From contig CAVSLN010000004.1 in NCBI GenBank assembly GCA_963728855.1, positions 186,001 to 250,000 of the forward strand: a stretch of 64,000 nucleotides of DNA. Reading direction: 5' to 3'. Position numbers and translations under genes: made by a program. How positions within the stretch are numbered: position 1 is the stretch's first letter; every line of letters starts with the position of its first letter. The notes below the pieces were generated by a model, which saw only the letters and a list, made by a program, of their open reading frames with translations, was not told where the DNA came from and searched no databases. This stretch comes from AC-43 sp963728855. Lineage in GTDB: Bacteria > Actinomycetota > Actinomycetes > Mycobacteriales > Micromonosporaceae. This document shows positions 33,764 through 42,011 of this stretch, one piece after another.

Positions 33764-34918
33764 GTGCGAGTGAAGCTTGTCGTGCCGGTCCGGCTGTTCC
33801 CGGACGCCGCTCAGGAAGCGGCGTTGCGGGCCACGCTCGACCTGTGCAACAAGGCCGCGGACCTTGCCTCGCAGCAGGCACACCAACGGCGAGTGTTCGG
33901 CAAGCAAGCGTTGCAACGACTCGTCTACGGCCAGTTGAAGCAGTTGGGCCTGTCCGCGCAGCCCGCGATCCACGTGGCGCGGAAGGTGGCCGCGGCGTAC
34001 GCCACCCTGAAAGCCAACATCCGGGCCGGGAACCTCGGCAAGCCGGGCTCGAAACGACGGGTCGCGGCCGAGTCCAAGCCGGTCACGTTCCGGCGTGACG
34101 CCGCGCAACCGTTCGACGACCGGTGCCTGTCGTGGCAGCTGCCGGCTCGTACCGTGTCGATCTGGACCATCGCGGGCCGGAAGGTCGGGATCCGGTTCGC
34201 CTGCTCCGACCAGCAGTACGCCGCCCTGGTCGGGCACCGGCGGGGCGAGTCGGACCTGGTGTACCGGGACGGCATATGGTTCCTGTACGCCACCTGCGAC
34301 ATCCCCGACGTTGAGGTGAAAGAACCCGACGGGTTCCTCGGCGTCGACGTGGGTATCGCGAACATCGCCACCACCTCCGACGGCTGCCGCCACAGCGGCA
34401 ACGGACTGAACCAGGTCCGGTACCGTAACCAGCGGCTGCGGGCCAAGCTGCAGAAGATCGGCACGAAGTCGGCGAAGCGGCTGCTGAAGAAACGCCGCCG
34501 CAAGGAATCCCGGTTCGCCGCCGACACCAACCACCGCATCGCCAAGAGCATCGTGACCGAGGCCGAACGCACCGGCCGTGGTGTCGCCCTGGAAGACCTG
34601 GGTGGCATCCGTGACCGGGTACGGCTCCGACGGCCCCAGCGGGTCACGCTGCATGCGTGGGCGTTCCACCAACTCGGCCAGTTCATCGCCTACAAGGCGG
34701 CGCGGGCCGGCGTAGCGGTGGTCCACGTTGACCCGGCGTACACGTCGCGGGGCTGCTCCACCTGCGGGCACGTCGCCAAGGCCAACCGGCCCAACCAGTC
34801 CACCTTCCGATGCACGTCGTGTGGCTTCGCTGAGCACGCCGACGTGAACGCAGCCCGCAACATCGCCTCGCGTGGTGTTGTGGGCTGGGCAGCAGTCAGC
34901 CTTCCACACGCGGCGTGA
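33764..34918 (+). CDS. tnpB: RNA-guided endonuclease TnpB
   Basis: A 384-residue TnpB with a complete RuvC-like nuclease: Asp195 (FLGVDVGIANI), Glu277 (VALEDLGGIRD) and Asp360 (HADVNAARNIA), plus a four-Cys zinc finger (Cys331, 334, 350, 353). The N-terminal helix-turn-helix/wedge region is intact (VVPVRLFPDAAQEAALRATL). TnpB proteins of the family are programmable nucleases guided by an omega RNA transcribed from the element's right end; they favour element retention. The start is GTG 33764 or 33770. The conserved hairpin after the stop would lie within the omega RNA. Confidence 0.9.
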   Translation: MRVKLVVPVRLFPDAAQEAALRATLDLCNKAADLASQQAHQRRVFGKQALQRLVYGQLKQLGLSAQPAIHVARKVAAAYATLKANIRAGNLGKPGSKRRVAAESKPVTFRRDAAQPFDDRCLSWQLPARTVSIWTIAGRKVGIRFACSDQQYAALVGHRRGESDLVYRDGIWFLYATCDIPDVEVKEPDGFLGVDVGIANIATTSDGCRHSGNGLNQVRYRNQRLRAKLQKIGTKSAKRLLKKRRRKESRFAADTNHRIAKSIVTEAERTGRGVALEDLGGIRDRVRLRRPQRVTLHAWAFHQLGQFIAYKAARAGVAVVHVDPAYTSRGCSTCGHVAKANRPNQSTFRCTSCGFAEHADVNAARNIASRGVVGWAAVSLPHAA

Positions 34919-34952
34919 CCGGTGCAGCCAGCACCGAATCATGATCTGCAAG

Positions 34953-34972
34953 CTCGGCCCTTCAGGGCCGAG
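34953..34972 (+). repeat. Hairpin at the tnpB-side end of the IS605 element
   Basis: A perfect 8-bp stem with TTCA loop, 34 bases after the tnpB stop. It is the candidate right-end palindrome and part of a possible omega RNA. It could also act as a terminator, though no T-run follows. Confidence 0.7.
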
Positions 34973-35227
34973 AAGCTGACCACAGGCCACCAGCGACGAC
35001 GGTTCGCCGTACCGCGTGCATACCGTTCTCCGTCCCGCCGGATGTGCCTCCTTGTACTGCATTCGTGCCGCAAGGGGACCCGGATGGGTCAGGGTTACGC
35101 GGCCGGATCGAGCACGCCACCCGGCGTGTTCGGCTCCTCGGCGCGACCGCGCACCCGACCCGGACCGTGGGTGATGGGAGCGGTCAGGTCGCGGTGCCAG
35201 CGCAGCAGGGGGCGGGTTGGGTCCGGG

Positions 35228-35830
35228 TCAGACGACGATGCGCAGAGCGATCTCGGCGTACAGCTCGGCGAGGCGTTCGGGGTCGCGATGTGTCCGCGAG
35301 GGAAACCAACGGCAGACATCGACGCACAGGGATGAGATCGCCAGCAGTGCGCCGTCGGTATCGGCGACCGAGAACTCGCCGGTGCGCTTGCCTTCCTCGA
35401 TGACGGCCCCGAGCAGCCTGGTCACCTCCTGGCGCCGCCGGGCGATGGCGCGATAGTGCTCGGGGGTCAGGCCACGCAGCTCGTACTGGACAACCCGGGC
35501 GAGCGTGTTCCGCGTGGCCTGCCAGCGCGTGAAGGCACTGACCAGGCGCCGCAGCCGCTCGCCAGGCAGCGCGGTCGGGTCGTCGGCCTCGCGCATGTGG
35601 CGGAGCACGTCGTCGTGCCCTTCCAGGCTGATGGCGAAGAGCAGGGCCTCCTTGGAGGCGTAGTGCGGGTACATCGCCGCTGCGCTCAGGCCGAGTCGGC
35701 GGGCGATGTCCCGGGTCGACGTGCCGCCGTACCCGTGTTCGGCGAACGCGGCCGTCGCGGCCAGGCGAATGCGTTCGGCCGCCGAACCCGCCGCCGAACC
35801 CGTTCCACGGCTCTCGTCCGACTGTCGCAT
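35228..35830 (-). CDS. TetR/AcrR-family transcriptional regulator
   Basis: A 200-residue repressor-type protein. The helix-turn-helix spans about residues 20-65: RIRLAATAAFAEHGYGGTST, RDIARRLGLSAAAMYPHYAS, KEALLFAISLEG. The C-terminal domain (about 80-200) is the usual ligand-binding bundle; its style (LVSAFTRWQATRNTLARVVQ, YELRGLTPEHYRAI) is found in regulators of fatty-acid or acyl-CoA metabolism. Two tandem palindromes (35878-35906) lie directly upstream, its likely operator. The downstream acyl-CoA dehydrogenase and thiolase/SDR remnant fit that target class. Confidence 0.9.
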   Translation of the reverse strand: MRQSDESRGTGSAAGSAAERIRLAATAAFAEHGYGGTSTRDIARRLGLSAAAMYPHYASKEALLFAISLEGHDDVLRHMREADDPTALPGERLRRLVSAFTRWQATRNTLARVVQYELRGLTPEHYRAIARRRQEVTRLLGAVIEEGKRTGEFSVADTDGALLAISSLCVDVCRWFPSRTHRDPERLAELYAEIALRIVV

Positions 35831-35877
35831 CGGTCACCCCTCCACTCGTTGACAGCCTGCTCCAGGAGGATCCAGAA

Positions 35878-35906
35878 TAAGCGAGCGCTTACTAAGCGTT
35901 CGCTTA
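35878..35906. promoter_or_regulatory. Tandem TetR operator palindromes
   Basis: Two 14-bp palindromes, TAAGCGAGCGCTTA at 35878-35891 and TAAGCGTTCGCTTA at 35893-35906, 15 bp apart centre to centre (about one and a half helical turns). The first lies about 48 bases upstream of the TetR start and both precede the plus-strand lipid gene remnants. A TetR dimer pair on such sites is common for FadR-like and AcrR-like repressors. Confidence 0.8.
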
Positions 35907-35931
35907 CTAGGCAAGAGGTGGTGGTTCCCAT

Positions 35932-36111
35932 GCCGGACGCCGTGGTCGTCTCCGTGTGCGATCGCCCATCGGGCGGGCCGGCAAGGGCGCATGACGCGAC
36001 ATGCGGGCCGGCGATCTGGTCGCCCAGATGGCCGCGCCCTCGTCTCGCCTCGAAGAAGCCTCGTACATCACCGGCACGGCCGTCCCGGTCGACGGCGGCC
36101 TGTCCATCTGA
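35932..36111 (+). pseudogene. Thiolase N-terminus fused to SDR C-terminus (deletion scar)
   Basis: The text begins MPDAVVVSVC, then in another frame SPIGRAGKGA, and from an ATG at 36001 MRAGDLVAQMAA: a thiolase (acetyl-CoA acetyltransferase) start with two frameshifts. It continues in the last frame directly into LEEASYITGTAVPVDGGLSI and TGA at 36111, which is the standard end of a short-chain dehydrogenase. A deletion between a thiolase gene and an SDR gene would give this. The acyl-CoA dehydrogenase starts 20 bases later. Confidence 0.7.
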
Positions 36112-36131
36112 CCCGGCCGAAGGGCGCACCC

Positions 36132-37946
36132 ATGCCGACTCCCGTCCTGTCCAAGCGAGACCTCGAGTTCCTGCTGTACGAATGGCTCGACGTCTGCGCG
36201 CTCACCGCGCGCGACCGCTTCAAGGCACACAGCCGCGAGACGTTCGACGCGGTGCTGGACCTCAGCGCGGACATCGCGACCCGACACTTCGCGAACCACA
36301 ACCGCAAGGGCGACCTGTACGAACCGCGGATGCGTCCGGACGGCTCCGTCGAAGTCATTGACGAGGCGCGCGACGCCCTGCGCGTTTACGCCGAGGCCGG
36401 GCTCGCCGCCGCGCAGTTCGACGAAGAGCTTGGCGGGATCCAGTTGCCCGTGGCCGTTACCCGCGCCGCGATGGCGTGGTTCCAGGGCGCGAACCCCAGC
36501 ACGTCCTCGTACCCCTTCCTCACCGTTGCCAACGCGAACCTGCTGGTCGCCCACGGCAGTACCGAGCAGGTGCAGCAGTGGGTCCGGCCGATGCTCGCGG
36601 GCCGCTACTTCGGCACGATGTGTCTGTCCGAACCCGATGCCGGCTCCTCGCTCGCCGACATCACGACGCGCGCCGAACCGCAGCATGACGGGAGCTACCG
36701 CGTCGTCGGCACCAAAATGTGGATCTCTGGCGGTGACCATGACCTCTCGGAGAACATCGTGCACCTGGTGCTCGCCAAGACACCGGGCGGCGAACCAGGT
36801 ACCAAGGAGCTCTCGCTCCTGCTCGTCCCGAAATACCTGCCCGACGGCACGCGCAACGACGTCACGCTCGTCGGCCTGAACCACAAGATGGGCATGCGGG
36901 GCGTGACGAACACACTGCTCGCCTTCGGTGAGGGTACGAATCCGGTCGCCGGCCGCCCGGGAGCCGTCGGCTACCTCGTCGGCGAGGAGCACCGTGGGCT
37001 CGCCGTCATGTTCCACATGATGAACGAGGCCCGCATCGGTGTCGGCATGTTGGCGACGGCACTGGGTTACGCCGGCTACCTGCAGTCGGTCGCCTACGCG
37101 AAGACCCGGACACAGGGCAGGCCACTGGGCCTGGCGGCGGTGACGCAGAAGGCGGTGCCGCAGAAGGCGGCGACGCGGAAGCCGGTGCCGATCATCGGCC
37201 ACCCCGACGTCAAGCGGATGCTGCTCGCGCAGAAGGCGTACGTCGAGGGCGCGCTCGCGCTCGTGCTGTACTGCGCCAAGCTGGTCGACGACCAGACGAC
37301 GGCGGAGAACCCGCAGGAGCGGGACCAGGCCACGCTGCTCCTGGACGTCCTGACCCCGATCGCCAAGAGCTGGCCGGCGCAGTGGTGTCTGGAGGCGAAC
37401 AGCCTGGCGATCCAGGTCCACGGTGGCTACGGCTACGCGCGCGACTACGACGTCGAGCAGTTCTACCGCGACAACCGGCTCAACCAGATACACGAGGGTA
37501 CGCACGGCATCCAGGGCCTCGACCTGCTCGGCCGGAAGGTGGTGATGCGTGACGGCGCCGGCCTGCGGCTGCTGCTCGACCGCATCGGCACCGCAGTGGC
37601 ACGCGCGCAGGGCGCCACCCAGCTCCTCGACGAGGCGGCCGACGCGGTGCGCCTGGCGGCCGGCCGGCTTGCTGACGTGACCGACACGCTCTGGTCGGCC
37701 GGCGAACGCGACGTGACGCTCGCCAACTCGTCGATCTACCTCGAGGCCGCCGGCCATGCCGTCGTCGCCTGGATGTGGCTCGAGCAACTACTGGTGGCCG
37801 GCGAGCAGCCCGGAGCCTTCTACGAAGGCAAGCGGCTGGCCGGCCGCTACTTCCTGCGCTACGAGCTGCCGCGCACCAATGCACAGTTCGAGCTGCTGGC
37901 CAGCTTGGACCGTACGACGGTGGATGCCCGTTCGGAATGGTTCTGA
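36132..37946 (+). CDS. Acyl-CoA dehydrogenase, long form with extended C-terminal domain
   Basis: A 604-residue flavoenzyme of the long ACAD type (ordinary members have about 380). FAD/substrate motifs are visible: FGTMCLSEPDAGSSLADITT, VVGTKMWISGGDHDLSENIV, QVHGGYGYARDYDVEQFYRD, NQIHEGTHGIQGLDLLGRKV. The last contains the Glu used as catalytic base in many long-chain members. Residues about 335-350 have an imperfect repeat (TQKAVPQKAATRKPVP) that looks like slippage in a surface loop. The C-terminal 150 residues form the extra helical domain of this subgroup. It oxidises an acyl-CoA; chain length is unknown. Start ATG 36132. It probably belongs to the TetR-controlled transcript. Confidence 0.9.
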   Translation: MPTPVLSKRDLEFLLYEWLDVCALTARDRFKAHSRETFDAVLDLSADIATRHFANHNRKGDLYEPRMRPDGSVEVIDEARDALRVYAEAGLAAAQFDEELGGIQLPVAVTRAAMAWFQGANPSTSSYPFLTVANANLLVAHGSTEQVQQWVRPMLAGRYFGTMCLSEPDAGSSLADITTRAEPQHDGSYRVVGTKMWISGGDHDLSENIVHLVLAKTPGGEPGTKELSLLLVPKYLPDGTRNDVTLVGLNHKMGMRGVTNTLLAFGEGTNPVAGRPGAVGYLVGEEHRGLAVMFHMMNEARIGVGMLATALGYAGYLQSVAYAKTRTQGRPLGLAAVTQKAVPQKAATRKPVPIIGHPDVKRMLLAQKAYVEGALALVLYCAKLVDDQTTAENPQERDQATLLLDVLTPIAKSWPAQWCLEANSLAIQVHGGYGYARDYDVEQFYRDNRLNQIHEGTHGIQGLDLLGRKVVMRDGAGLRLLLDRIGTAVARAQGATQLLDEAADAVRLAAGRLADVTDTLWSAGERDVTLANSSIYLEAAGHAVVAWMWLEQLLVAGEQPGAFYEGKRLAGRYFLRYELPRTNAQFELLASLDRTTVDARSEWF

Positions 37947-38064
37947 CGCGGAGAGGAAGCGCCGATGCCCATTCTCGTCCGCGGCGGCCGAAACGGGGCG
38001 CGCGGTACCACGCAAGCCCGACCGCGCGAACGGCGACGGGCGACGGGGCCGGACCCGACGTAGA

Positions 38065-38739
38065 TCATGTCGCGGGCCACCGGGCGAGGCAGCCGGCGAG
38101 GATGACCGACAGGACCTCCTCCAACGCGGTGGGGAGGTCCATGCGCAGCCGGGCCATCTCGGGGTCCTGGTAGACGCAGAGCATCGCCTCGGTCGGGTTT
38201 GTCAGGGGCCAGACGCCGCTCACTGACAGCAGGGTGCCAGCGGCCGCTCGCCAGGCACCGTCGCTGGACAGTTCGGGCAGTGCCGAACGCAGCTGCCCAG
38301 CCATCCGTTCGATGTTCGCGATCGATGCGAGCTTGTAGCGCCGGGCCACCTCCGGCGATACGTTGCGTTCCAGTACCGACGCGGACACACTGATCAGTTC
38401 GCACACGAGCGGATCTGCGACGAGCAATGCGGTGAGCGTTGCGGCGACGCGCTCGTAGCGGGTGCGCGTGTCGCCGTCGGCCGAGGCGGGTGGAAGGACC
38501 GCGTCCAGGCGGTCGAGCCACGCTTTCCAGGCCGTGTCGTACAGTTCCAGCAGCACCGCCTCGCGGGTCTCGAAGTAGCGCAGCACATTGGACTTCGCGA
38601 GCCCGACGCGGCGGCTCAGCTCGTTGAGGCTCAGGTCGGCCACCGGCATCTCGGCCAGCATCGCCGCCGCCGTGGACAGGATGGCCCGTCGTCGCTGCTC
38701 GCGCTGCTCGTCGCTGCGCGCCCGCTGGAACGTCGTCAT
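38065..38739 (-). CDS. TetR-family regulator, divergent from SDR gene
   Basis: A 224-residue protein. The N-terminal DNA-binding region reads RRRAILSTAAAMLAEMPVAD, LSLNELSRRVGLAKSNVLRY, FETREAVLLELYDTAWKAWL. The C-terminal ligand domain follows (GTLLSVSGVWPLTNPTEAML is typical of TetR_C-type domains). The ATG at 38739 is 96 bases from the divergent SDR start. A perfect 14-bp inverted repeat in between is its probable binding site, so it likely represses both itself and the dehydrogenase and is released by that enzyme's substrate or product. Confidence 0.9.
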   Translation of the reverse strand: MTTFQRARSDEQREQRRRAILSTAAAMLAEMPVADLSLNELSRRVGLAKSNVLRYFETREAVLLELYDTAWKAWLDRLDAVLPPASADGDTRTRYERVAATLTALLVADPLVCELISVSASVLERNVSPEVARRYKLASIANIERMAGQLRSALPELSSDGAWRAAAGTLLSVSGVWPLTNPTEAMLCVYQDPEMARLRMDLPTALEEVLSVILAGCLARWPAT

Positions 38740-38780
38740 GTGACCCACTTTACAGACCGCCGGTACCTTGTGCAGAGACC

Positions 38781-38815
38781 GGTGGTCTGTTACGGTCGGA
38801 TCGTAACAGACCACC
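38781..38815. promoter_or_regulatory. Perfect inverted repeat, TetR operator
   Basis: Arms GGTGGTCTGTTACG (38781-38794) and CGTAACAGACCACC (38802-38815) with a 7-base spacer. It lies between the divergent TetR and SDR genes, 20 bases before the SDR start. Partial copies of the AGACC half-site occur at about 38754 and 38776. It would block the SDR promoter or start region when bound. Confidence 0.85.
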
Positions 38816-38835
38816 AGTCCTATAAGGGAGCGCTC

Positions 38836-39774
38836 ATGTACCGGGTACCCGACCAGACCGGCCGCCGGGTCGTCATCACCGGCGCGAACAGCGGCACCGG
38901 CAAGGAAGCCGCGACGCGTCTCGGCGCCGCCGGTGCGTACGTGATCATGGCGGTACGCACGCCCGACAAGGGCGAACAGGCGAAGGCCCAGATCCTCGCC
39001 GACCACCCGCACGCCAGCCTCGAGATCCGCCGCGTTGACCTGGCCGACCTCACCTCGGTGCGCGACTTCGCCGGCGGGCTGGCCGCCGACGGCGTACCCG
39101 TTGATCTGCTCTTGAACAACGCCGGTGTGATGATGCCGCCCACCCGGATGACCACGGCGGACGGGTTCGAGCTTCAGTTCGGGAGCAACTTCCTCGGCCC
39201 GTTCGCGCTGACCATGCGCCTGCTGCCGCTCGTACTGGCCGCGGGCGCCACGGCGGGGGCAACGCGCATCGTGACGATGGCATCCGGCATGGCCAACTTC
39301 GGGCGCATCCGCTTCGACGACCCGCACTGGACCGGCCGCTACAGCCCGACCCGCGCGTACGCCCAGTCGAAACTCGCCGACCTGCTCTTCGCCCGCCACC
39401 TGGCCACCGTGGCAACCCAGCGCGGCTGGCCCCTTGCGAGCATCGCTGCCCACCCCGGCTACACGCGCACGAACCTGCAGACCGCCGGCCCGAGCCTCGG
39501 CCGCGCCAAGCCGCGCCGCGCGCCCGGCACCGGCCTGCCACTACTGCCGTCCCAGGCGGTCGAGCAGGGCACCGAGCCGATGCTGTACGCCGCGACCAGT
39601 CCCGACGCGGTCAACGGCGGCTACTACGGCCCGAGCGGCTTCATGGAGCTCGTCGGCCCGACCCGTCCGGCGCGGCTCAACCGGCGGATGCGCGACGACG
39701 CGACCGCCGCCCGCCTGTGGGCACTCGCCGAGGAGCTGACCGGCACACACCTGCCGCAGCCGAGCCGGCGATAG
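38836..39774 (+). CDS. Short-chain dehydrogenase/reductase
   Basis: A 312-residue SDR. NAD(P) motif TGANSGTG at 15-22, the NNAGV strand, Ser in VTMASGM and the YxxxK pair in RAYAQSKLADLLFARHL are all present. VRTPDKGEQA after strand 2 suggests NADP(H). The HPGYTRTNLQTAGP and YYGPSGFMELVGP segments place it in the retinol dehydrogenase/protochlorophyllide reductase-like group often acting on lipophilic alcohols. The ATG at 38836 has GGGAG upstream. Its transcript starts across from the TetR gene, whose operator overlaps the 5' region. Confidence 0.9.
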   Translation: MYRVPDQTGRRVVITGANSGTGKEAATRLGAAGAYVIMAVRTPDKGEQAKAQILADHPHASLEIRRVDLADLTSVRDFAGGLAADGVPVDLLLNNAGVMMPPTRMTTADGFELQFGSNFLGPFALTMRLLPLVLAAGATAGATRIVTMASGMANFGRIRFDDPHWTGRYSPTRAYAQSKLADLLFARHLATVATQRGWPLASIAAHPGYTRTNLQTAGPSLGRAKPRRAPGTGLPLLPSQAVEQGTEPMLYAATSPDAVNGGYYGPSGFMELVGPTRPARLNRRMRDDATAARLWALAEELTGTHLPQPSRR

Positions 39775-39872
39775 CGTGGCGGCGCACCAACTCAGTTCCG
39801 CATCGGGCAGGACGGGGATACGTCCAGTCCGACCTCGTGGTGGCCGCGTCGTGGGTTCTGCGCCGGACGGCC

Positions 39873-40856
39873 CTACGTCAGCTGTCCGGCCAGCCAGGCG
39901 GCCACGTCGTCGAGCAGTCGTGCGTCGGCTGGTTGGCGCAGCAGCCGGCGGTACGAGCGCAGGGACGGCGGGCCGGGATCGCGGCGCAGGAGGTGGGTGA
40001 GGTCGGGTATCCGGCGGGTGTGGACCTCGCCGGGCACCAGTGGGCTGATCTCGTCGAGGTCTGCCGCGTCGACCTGGATGTCCTTGTCGCCGGTGATCGC
40101 GAGGACCGGGACGTGGATGGCTGCGAGGTGTGGACGTGGGTCCTGGGCAAGGAACTCCCGGTACCAGCGGGCGTTGATCCGCACCCCGCCGATGCGTGCC
40201 ACGTCGGTGGTGGTCGCCTTGATCCGGGCCAGTTGCTTGAACGCCAACCGGCGCAGAAGCGGCAGCAGCGGGCGGAGCGGCCGGGGGAGGTCGCCGGCGA
40301 GCGTGCGGGCCTGCCAGAGCAGGGCCTCCTCCCCGGGGCGGGTGGGTCCGGCGAGTAGGACGACGGCCGCGGCACCGGCGTGGGCGCCGAGCCACATGGC
40401 GTGTAGAGCGCCCTCGCTGTGGCCGATGACGCCGGTCGCGTCCGGCCGGAGTTCCGGCCATTGGGACATTGCCCGTAGGGCCGCGGCGGCGTCGTGGCGG
40501 TTGTCGATGAAGCCGGTGGCCCGCCAGTCGCCGGTTGTGGCGCCGACGCCACGCCGGTCGTACCGGTAGGAGGCAAGGCCGCGTCCGGCGAGCGCCGTGG
40601 CTAGGGGGCGTCCGAGGTGCGGGCGCAGCCGGCCGGCGTTGGATTCGCGGTCCAGCCGTCCCGATCCGGGCAACAGCAGCACGGCCGGGTGCGGGCCGGG
40701 GCCGGGCGGCAGGGCGAGCGTGCCCGCCAGGGCGAGCCCGTCGTCGGCGGTGGCGGTCATCTCGATCTCCCGCATGCCCACCACCGTCCGCGGGCGTTCG
40801 GGTCGTCGTACTGGTGTGCCGTCGGCGATCGGGGACCCAGTCACATCCACTCCCAT
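39873..40856 (-). CDS. Alpha/beta hydrolase
   Basis: A 327-residue serine hydrolase. The nucleophile elbow is GHSEG (TGVIGHSEGALHAMWLGAHA); the catalytic Asp is in LAITGDKDIQVDA and the His in IPDLTHLLR. AVLLLPGSGRLDRESNAG carries the oxyanion-hole region. It is predicted cytosolic. An internal ATG at 40775 (MREIEMTATADDG) is the better start biologically: it leaves room for promoters, and the preceding 27 residues are unconserved. The divergent HTH gene 47 bases away from the long start may control it. Confidence 0.85.
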   Translation of the reverse strand: MGVDVTGSPIADGTPVRRPERPRTVVGMREIEMTATADDGLALAGTLALPPGPGPHPAVLLLPGSGRLDRESNAGRLRPHLGRPLATALAGRGLASYRYDRRGVGATTGDWRATGFIDNRHDAAAALRAMSQWPELRPDATGVIGHSEGALHAMWLGAHAGAAAVVLLAGPTRPGEEALLWQARTLAGDLPRPLRPLLPLLRRLAFKQLARIKATTTDVARIGGVRINARWYREFLAQDPRPHLAAIHVPVLAITGDKDIQVDAADLDEISPLVPGEVHTRRIPDLTHLLRRDPGPPSLRSYRRLLRQPADARLLDDVAAWLAGQLT

Positions 40857-40903
40857 TGTTCGCGAATTTTGAGAACGGTATCAGGTGTGAGAGAAATAGC
40901 TCA

Positions 40904-41524
40904 ATGGCTACGACAGAGCTTCTTCTGCATCCGGTCCGGATGCGCATCGTGCAGGCGGTGCTCGACGGGCACCCACTCACGACCGCCCAGCTGAGAGCCC
41001 GGATGCCCGACGTCTCGACTGCGACGGTGTACCGGCACGTCGCGCTGCTGGCCGAGGCCGGCGTCCTTGAGGTGGTGAACGAGCAGCGGGTACGCGGCGC
41101 CGTGGAGCGCACCTACCGGCTGCACCGGGAAGGCGCGGAGCTCGACCCCGACGCGATCGCCGCCATGACCCCCGACGACCACCGGCGCGCGTTCACCGCG
41201 TTCGTCACCAGCCTCCTCGCGGACTTCGACCGCTATCTGGCGCGCGCGGTGGCGGTCGACCCGAGGGCCGATCGCGTGACCTACCGCCAGGCCGCGCTGT
41301 GGTTGACCCACGAGGAGGCCGACGCCCTGCTCGCCGAGCTGCGGGCGGCGATCACCTCCCGGATGGACCACCACCCCGGGCCTGGCCGTGTGCGCCGCCT
41401 CCTGAGCGTGATCGCTGTGCCCGCCGATCCCGCCGATCCCGCCGGGACCCCGGAGCCACGCTCCCACGACTCCCGGCATTTGCCGGGTGAGGTCAGCACC
41501 CGTGCCGGTGGGGTTGCCGGGTGA
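40904..41524 (+). CDS. ArsR-like winged-helix transcriptional regulator
   Basis: A 206-residue protein with a winged-helix DNA-binding domain at residues 5-75: LLHPVRMRIVQAVLDGHPL, TTAQLRARMPDVSTATVYRH, VALLAEAGVLEVVNEQRVRG. The C-terminal part (about 80-180) is an effector or dimerisation bundle found in HTH_20-type regulators. The last 40 residues are Pro/Asp repeats (PADPADPAGTP) and disordered. GTTC and GAAC half-sites flank the AT-rich gap upstream, a candidate operator shared with the divergent hydrolase. Confidence 0.8.
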   Translation: MATTELLLHPVRMRIVQAVLDGHPLTTAQLRARMPDVSTATVYRHVALLAEAGVLEVVNEQRVRGAVERTYRLHREGAELDPDAIAAMTPDDHRRAFTAFVTSLLADFDRYLARAVAVDPRADRVTYRQAALWLTHEEADALLAELRAAITSRMDHHPGPGRVRRLLSVIAVPADPADPAGTPEPRSHDSRHLPGEVSTRAGGVAG

Positions 41525-42011
41525 CGATCACACGGCGGAGACGGATCTCGACAAGGTGGTCATCCCGGGCCTGACGATGTGCCGGGGTCACGCTGGGGCA
41601 CGCCTCAGTCGCACCGGGTTGAACTCAGCGGCCGCAGCCCGGGTACCGGTCTGCCTTCTGGGTCCATCTGTGTCGCAGAGTTGGGACTGTCTATATCTTT
41701 GGGCTCAAGTCTGCGATCGCCCGCATCGTTAGCGTCGGTCCCGTGGTCGATCTTTGTGCCCGGGCGGCCGCACCAGGTGGCCACAGGGGACAGCGGCCTG
41801 GCTGCCGCCGGCCGGGCGTGTCGGTCCAGCCCGTCGGCGCTGCGCCGCCCGGTCTGGTTCCCACCCGTACAGCGGTAGCGAGGCGTGGGTCCACGCCCGG
41901 CGTGTCCTTCAACGACCACCGGCCGGCACTGGACGTCCCGCAAGGTGGCGATCAGTTGATCAGTTTATCCGTACCGTCGCATGAGCGGCGGTCTATCAAT
42001 GTGGAGACCCG
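41525..42011. other. Intergenic, probable promoter region
   Basis: About 490 bases with no convincing frame. An AT-richer stretch (GATCAGTTGATCAGTTTATC near 41952) just before the CBM32 gene may hold its promoter and a GATCAGTTGATC-type repeat. Nothing else was recognised. Confidence 0.35.

Larger units (their letters stand above)
33275..34985. mobile_element. IS200/IS605-family element with divergent tnpA and tnpB
   Basis: About 1.7 kb. tnpA (minus) and tnpB (plus) diverge from a 17-base gap. A hairpin at 33280-33304 (arms CCCGGCC/GGCCGGG) flanks the tnpA end, and a perfect hairpin at 34953-34972 (arms CTCGGCCC/GGGCCGAG, loop TTCA) follows tnpB. Subterminal hairpins of this kind are what TnpA recognises in single-strand transposition. 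Exact cleavage sites cannot be fixed without related copies. Both proteins have all expected catalytic residues. Confidence 0.85.

Noticed and set aside
33212..35062. A 616-codon open frame opposite tnpB
   Set aside because: Antisense shadow. Its end contains a few real tnpA-like residues only because the frames overlap the tnpA region.
35095..35319. Minus-strand LLRWHRDL text, like an integrase-type transposase
   Set aside because: Only about eight residues resemble the family and nothing follows; too weak to call a relic.
35907..37787. A 626-codon open frame opposite the acyl-CoA dehydrogenase
   Set aside because: It is His/Arg/Val-rich, has no domain pattern and mirrors third-position GC of the real gene. 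Typical high-GC shadow.
41952..41975. GATCAGTTGATC repeat as an operator
   Set aside because: Short and imperfect, with no adjacent regulator; left as a promoter-region note only.
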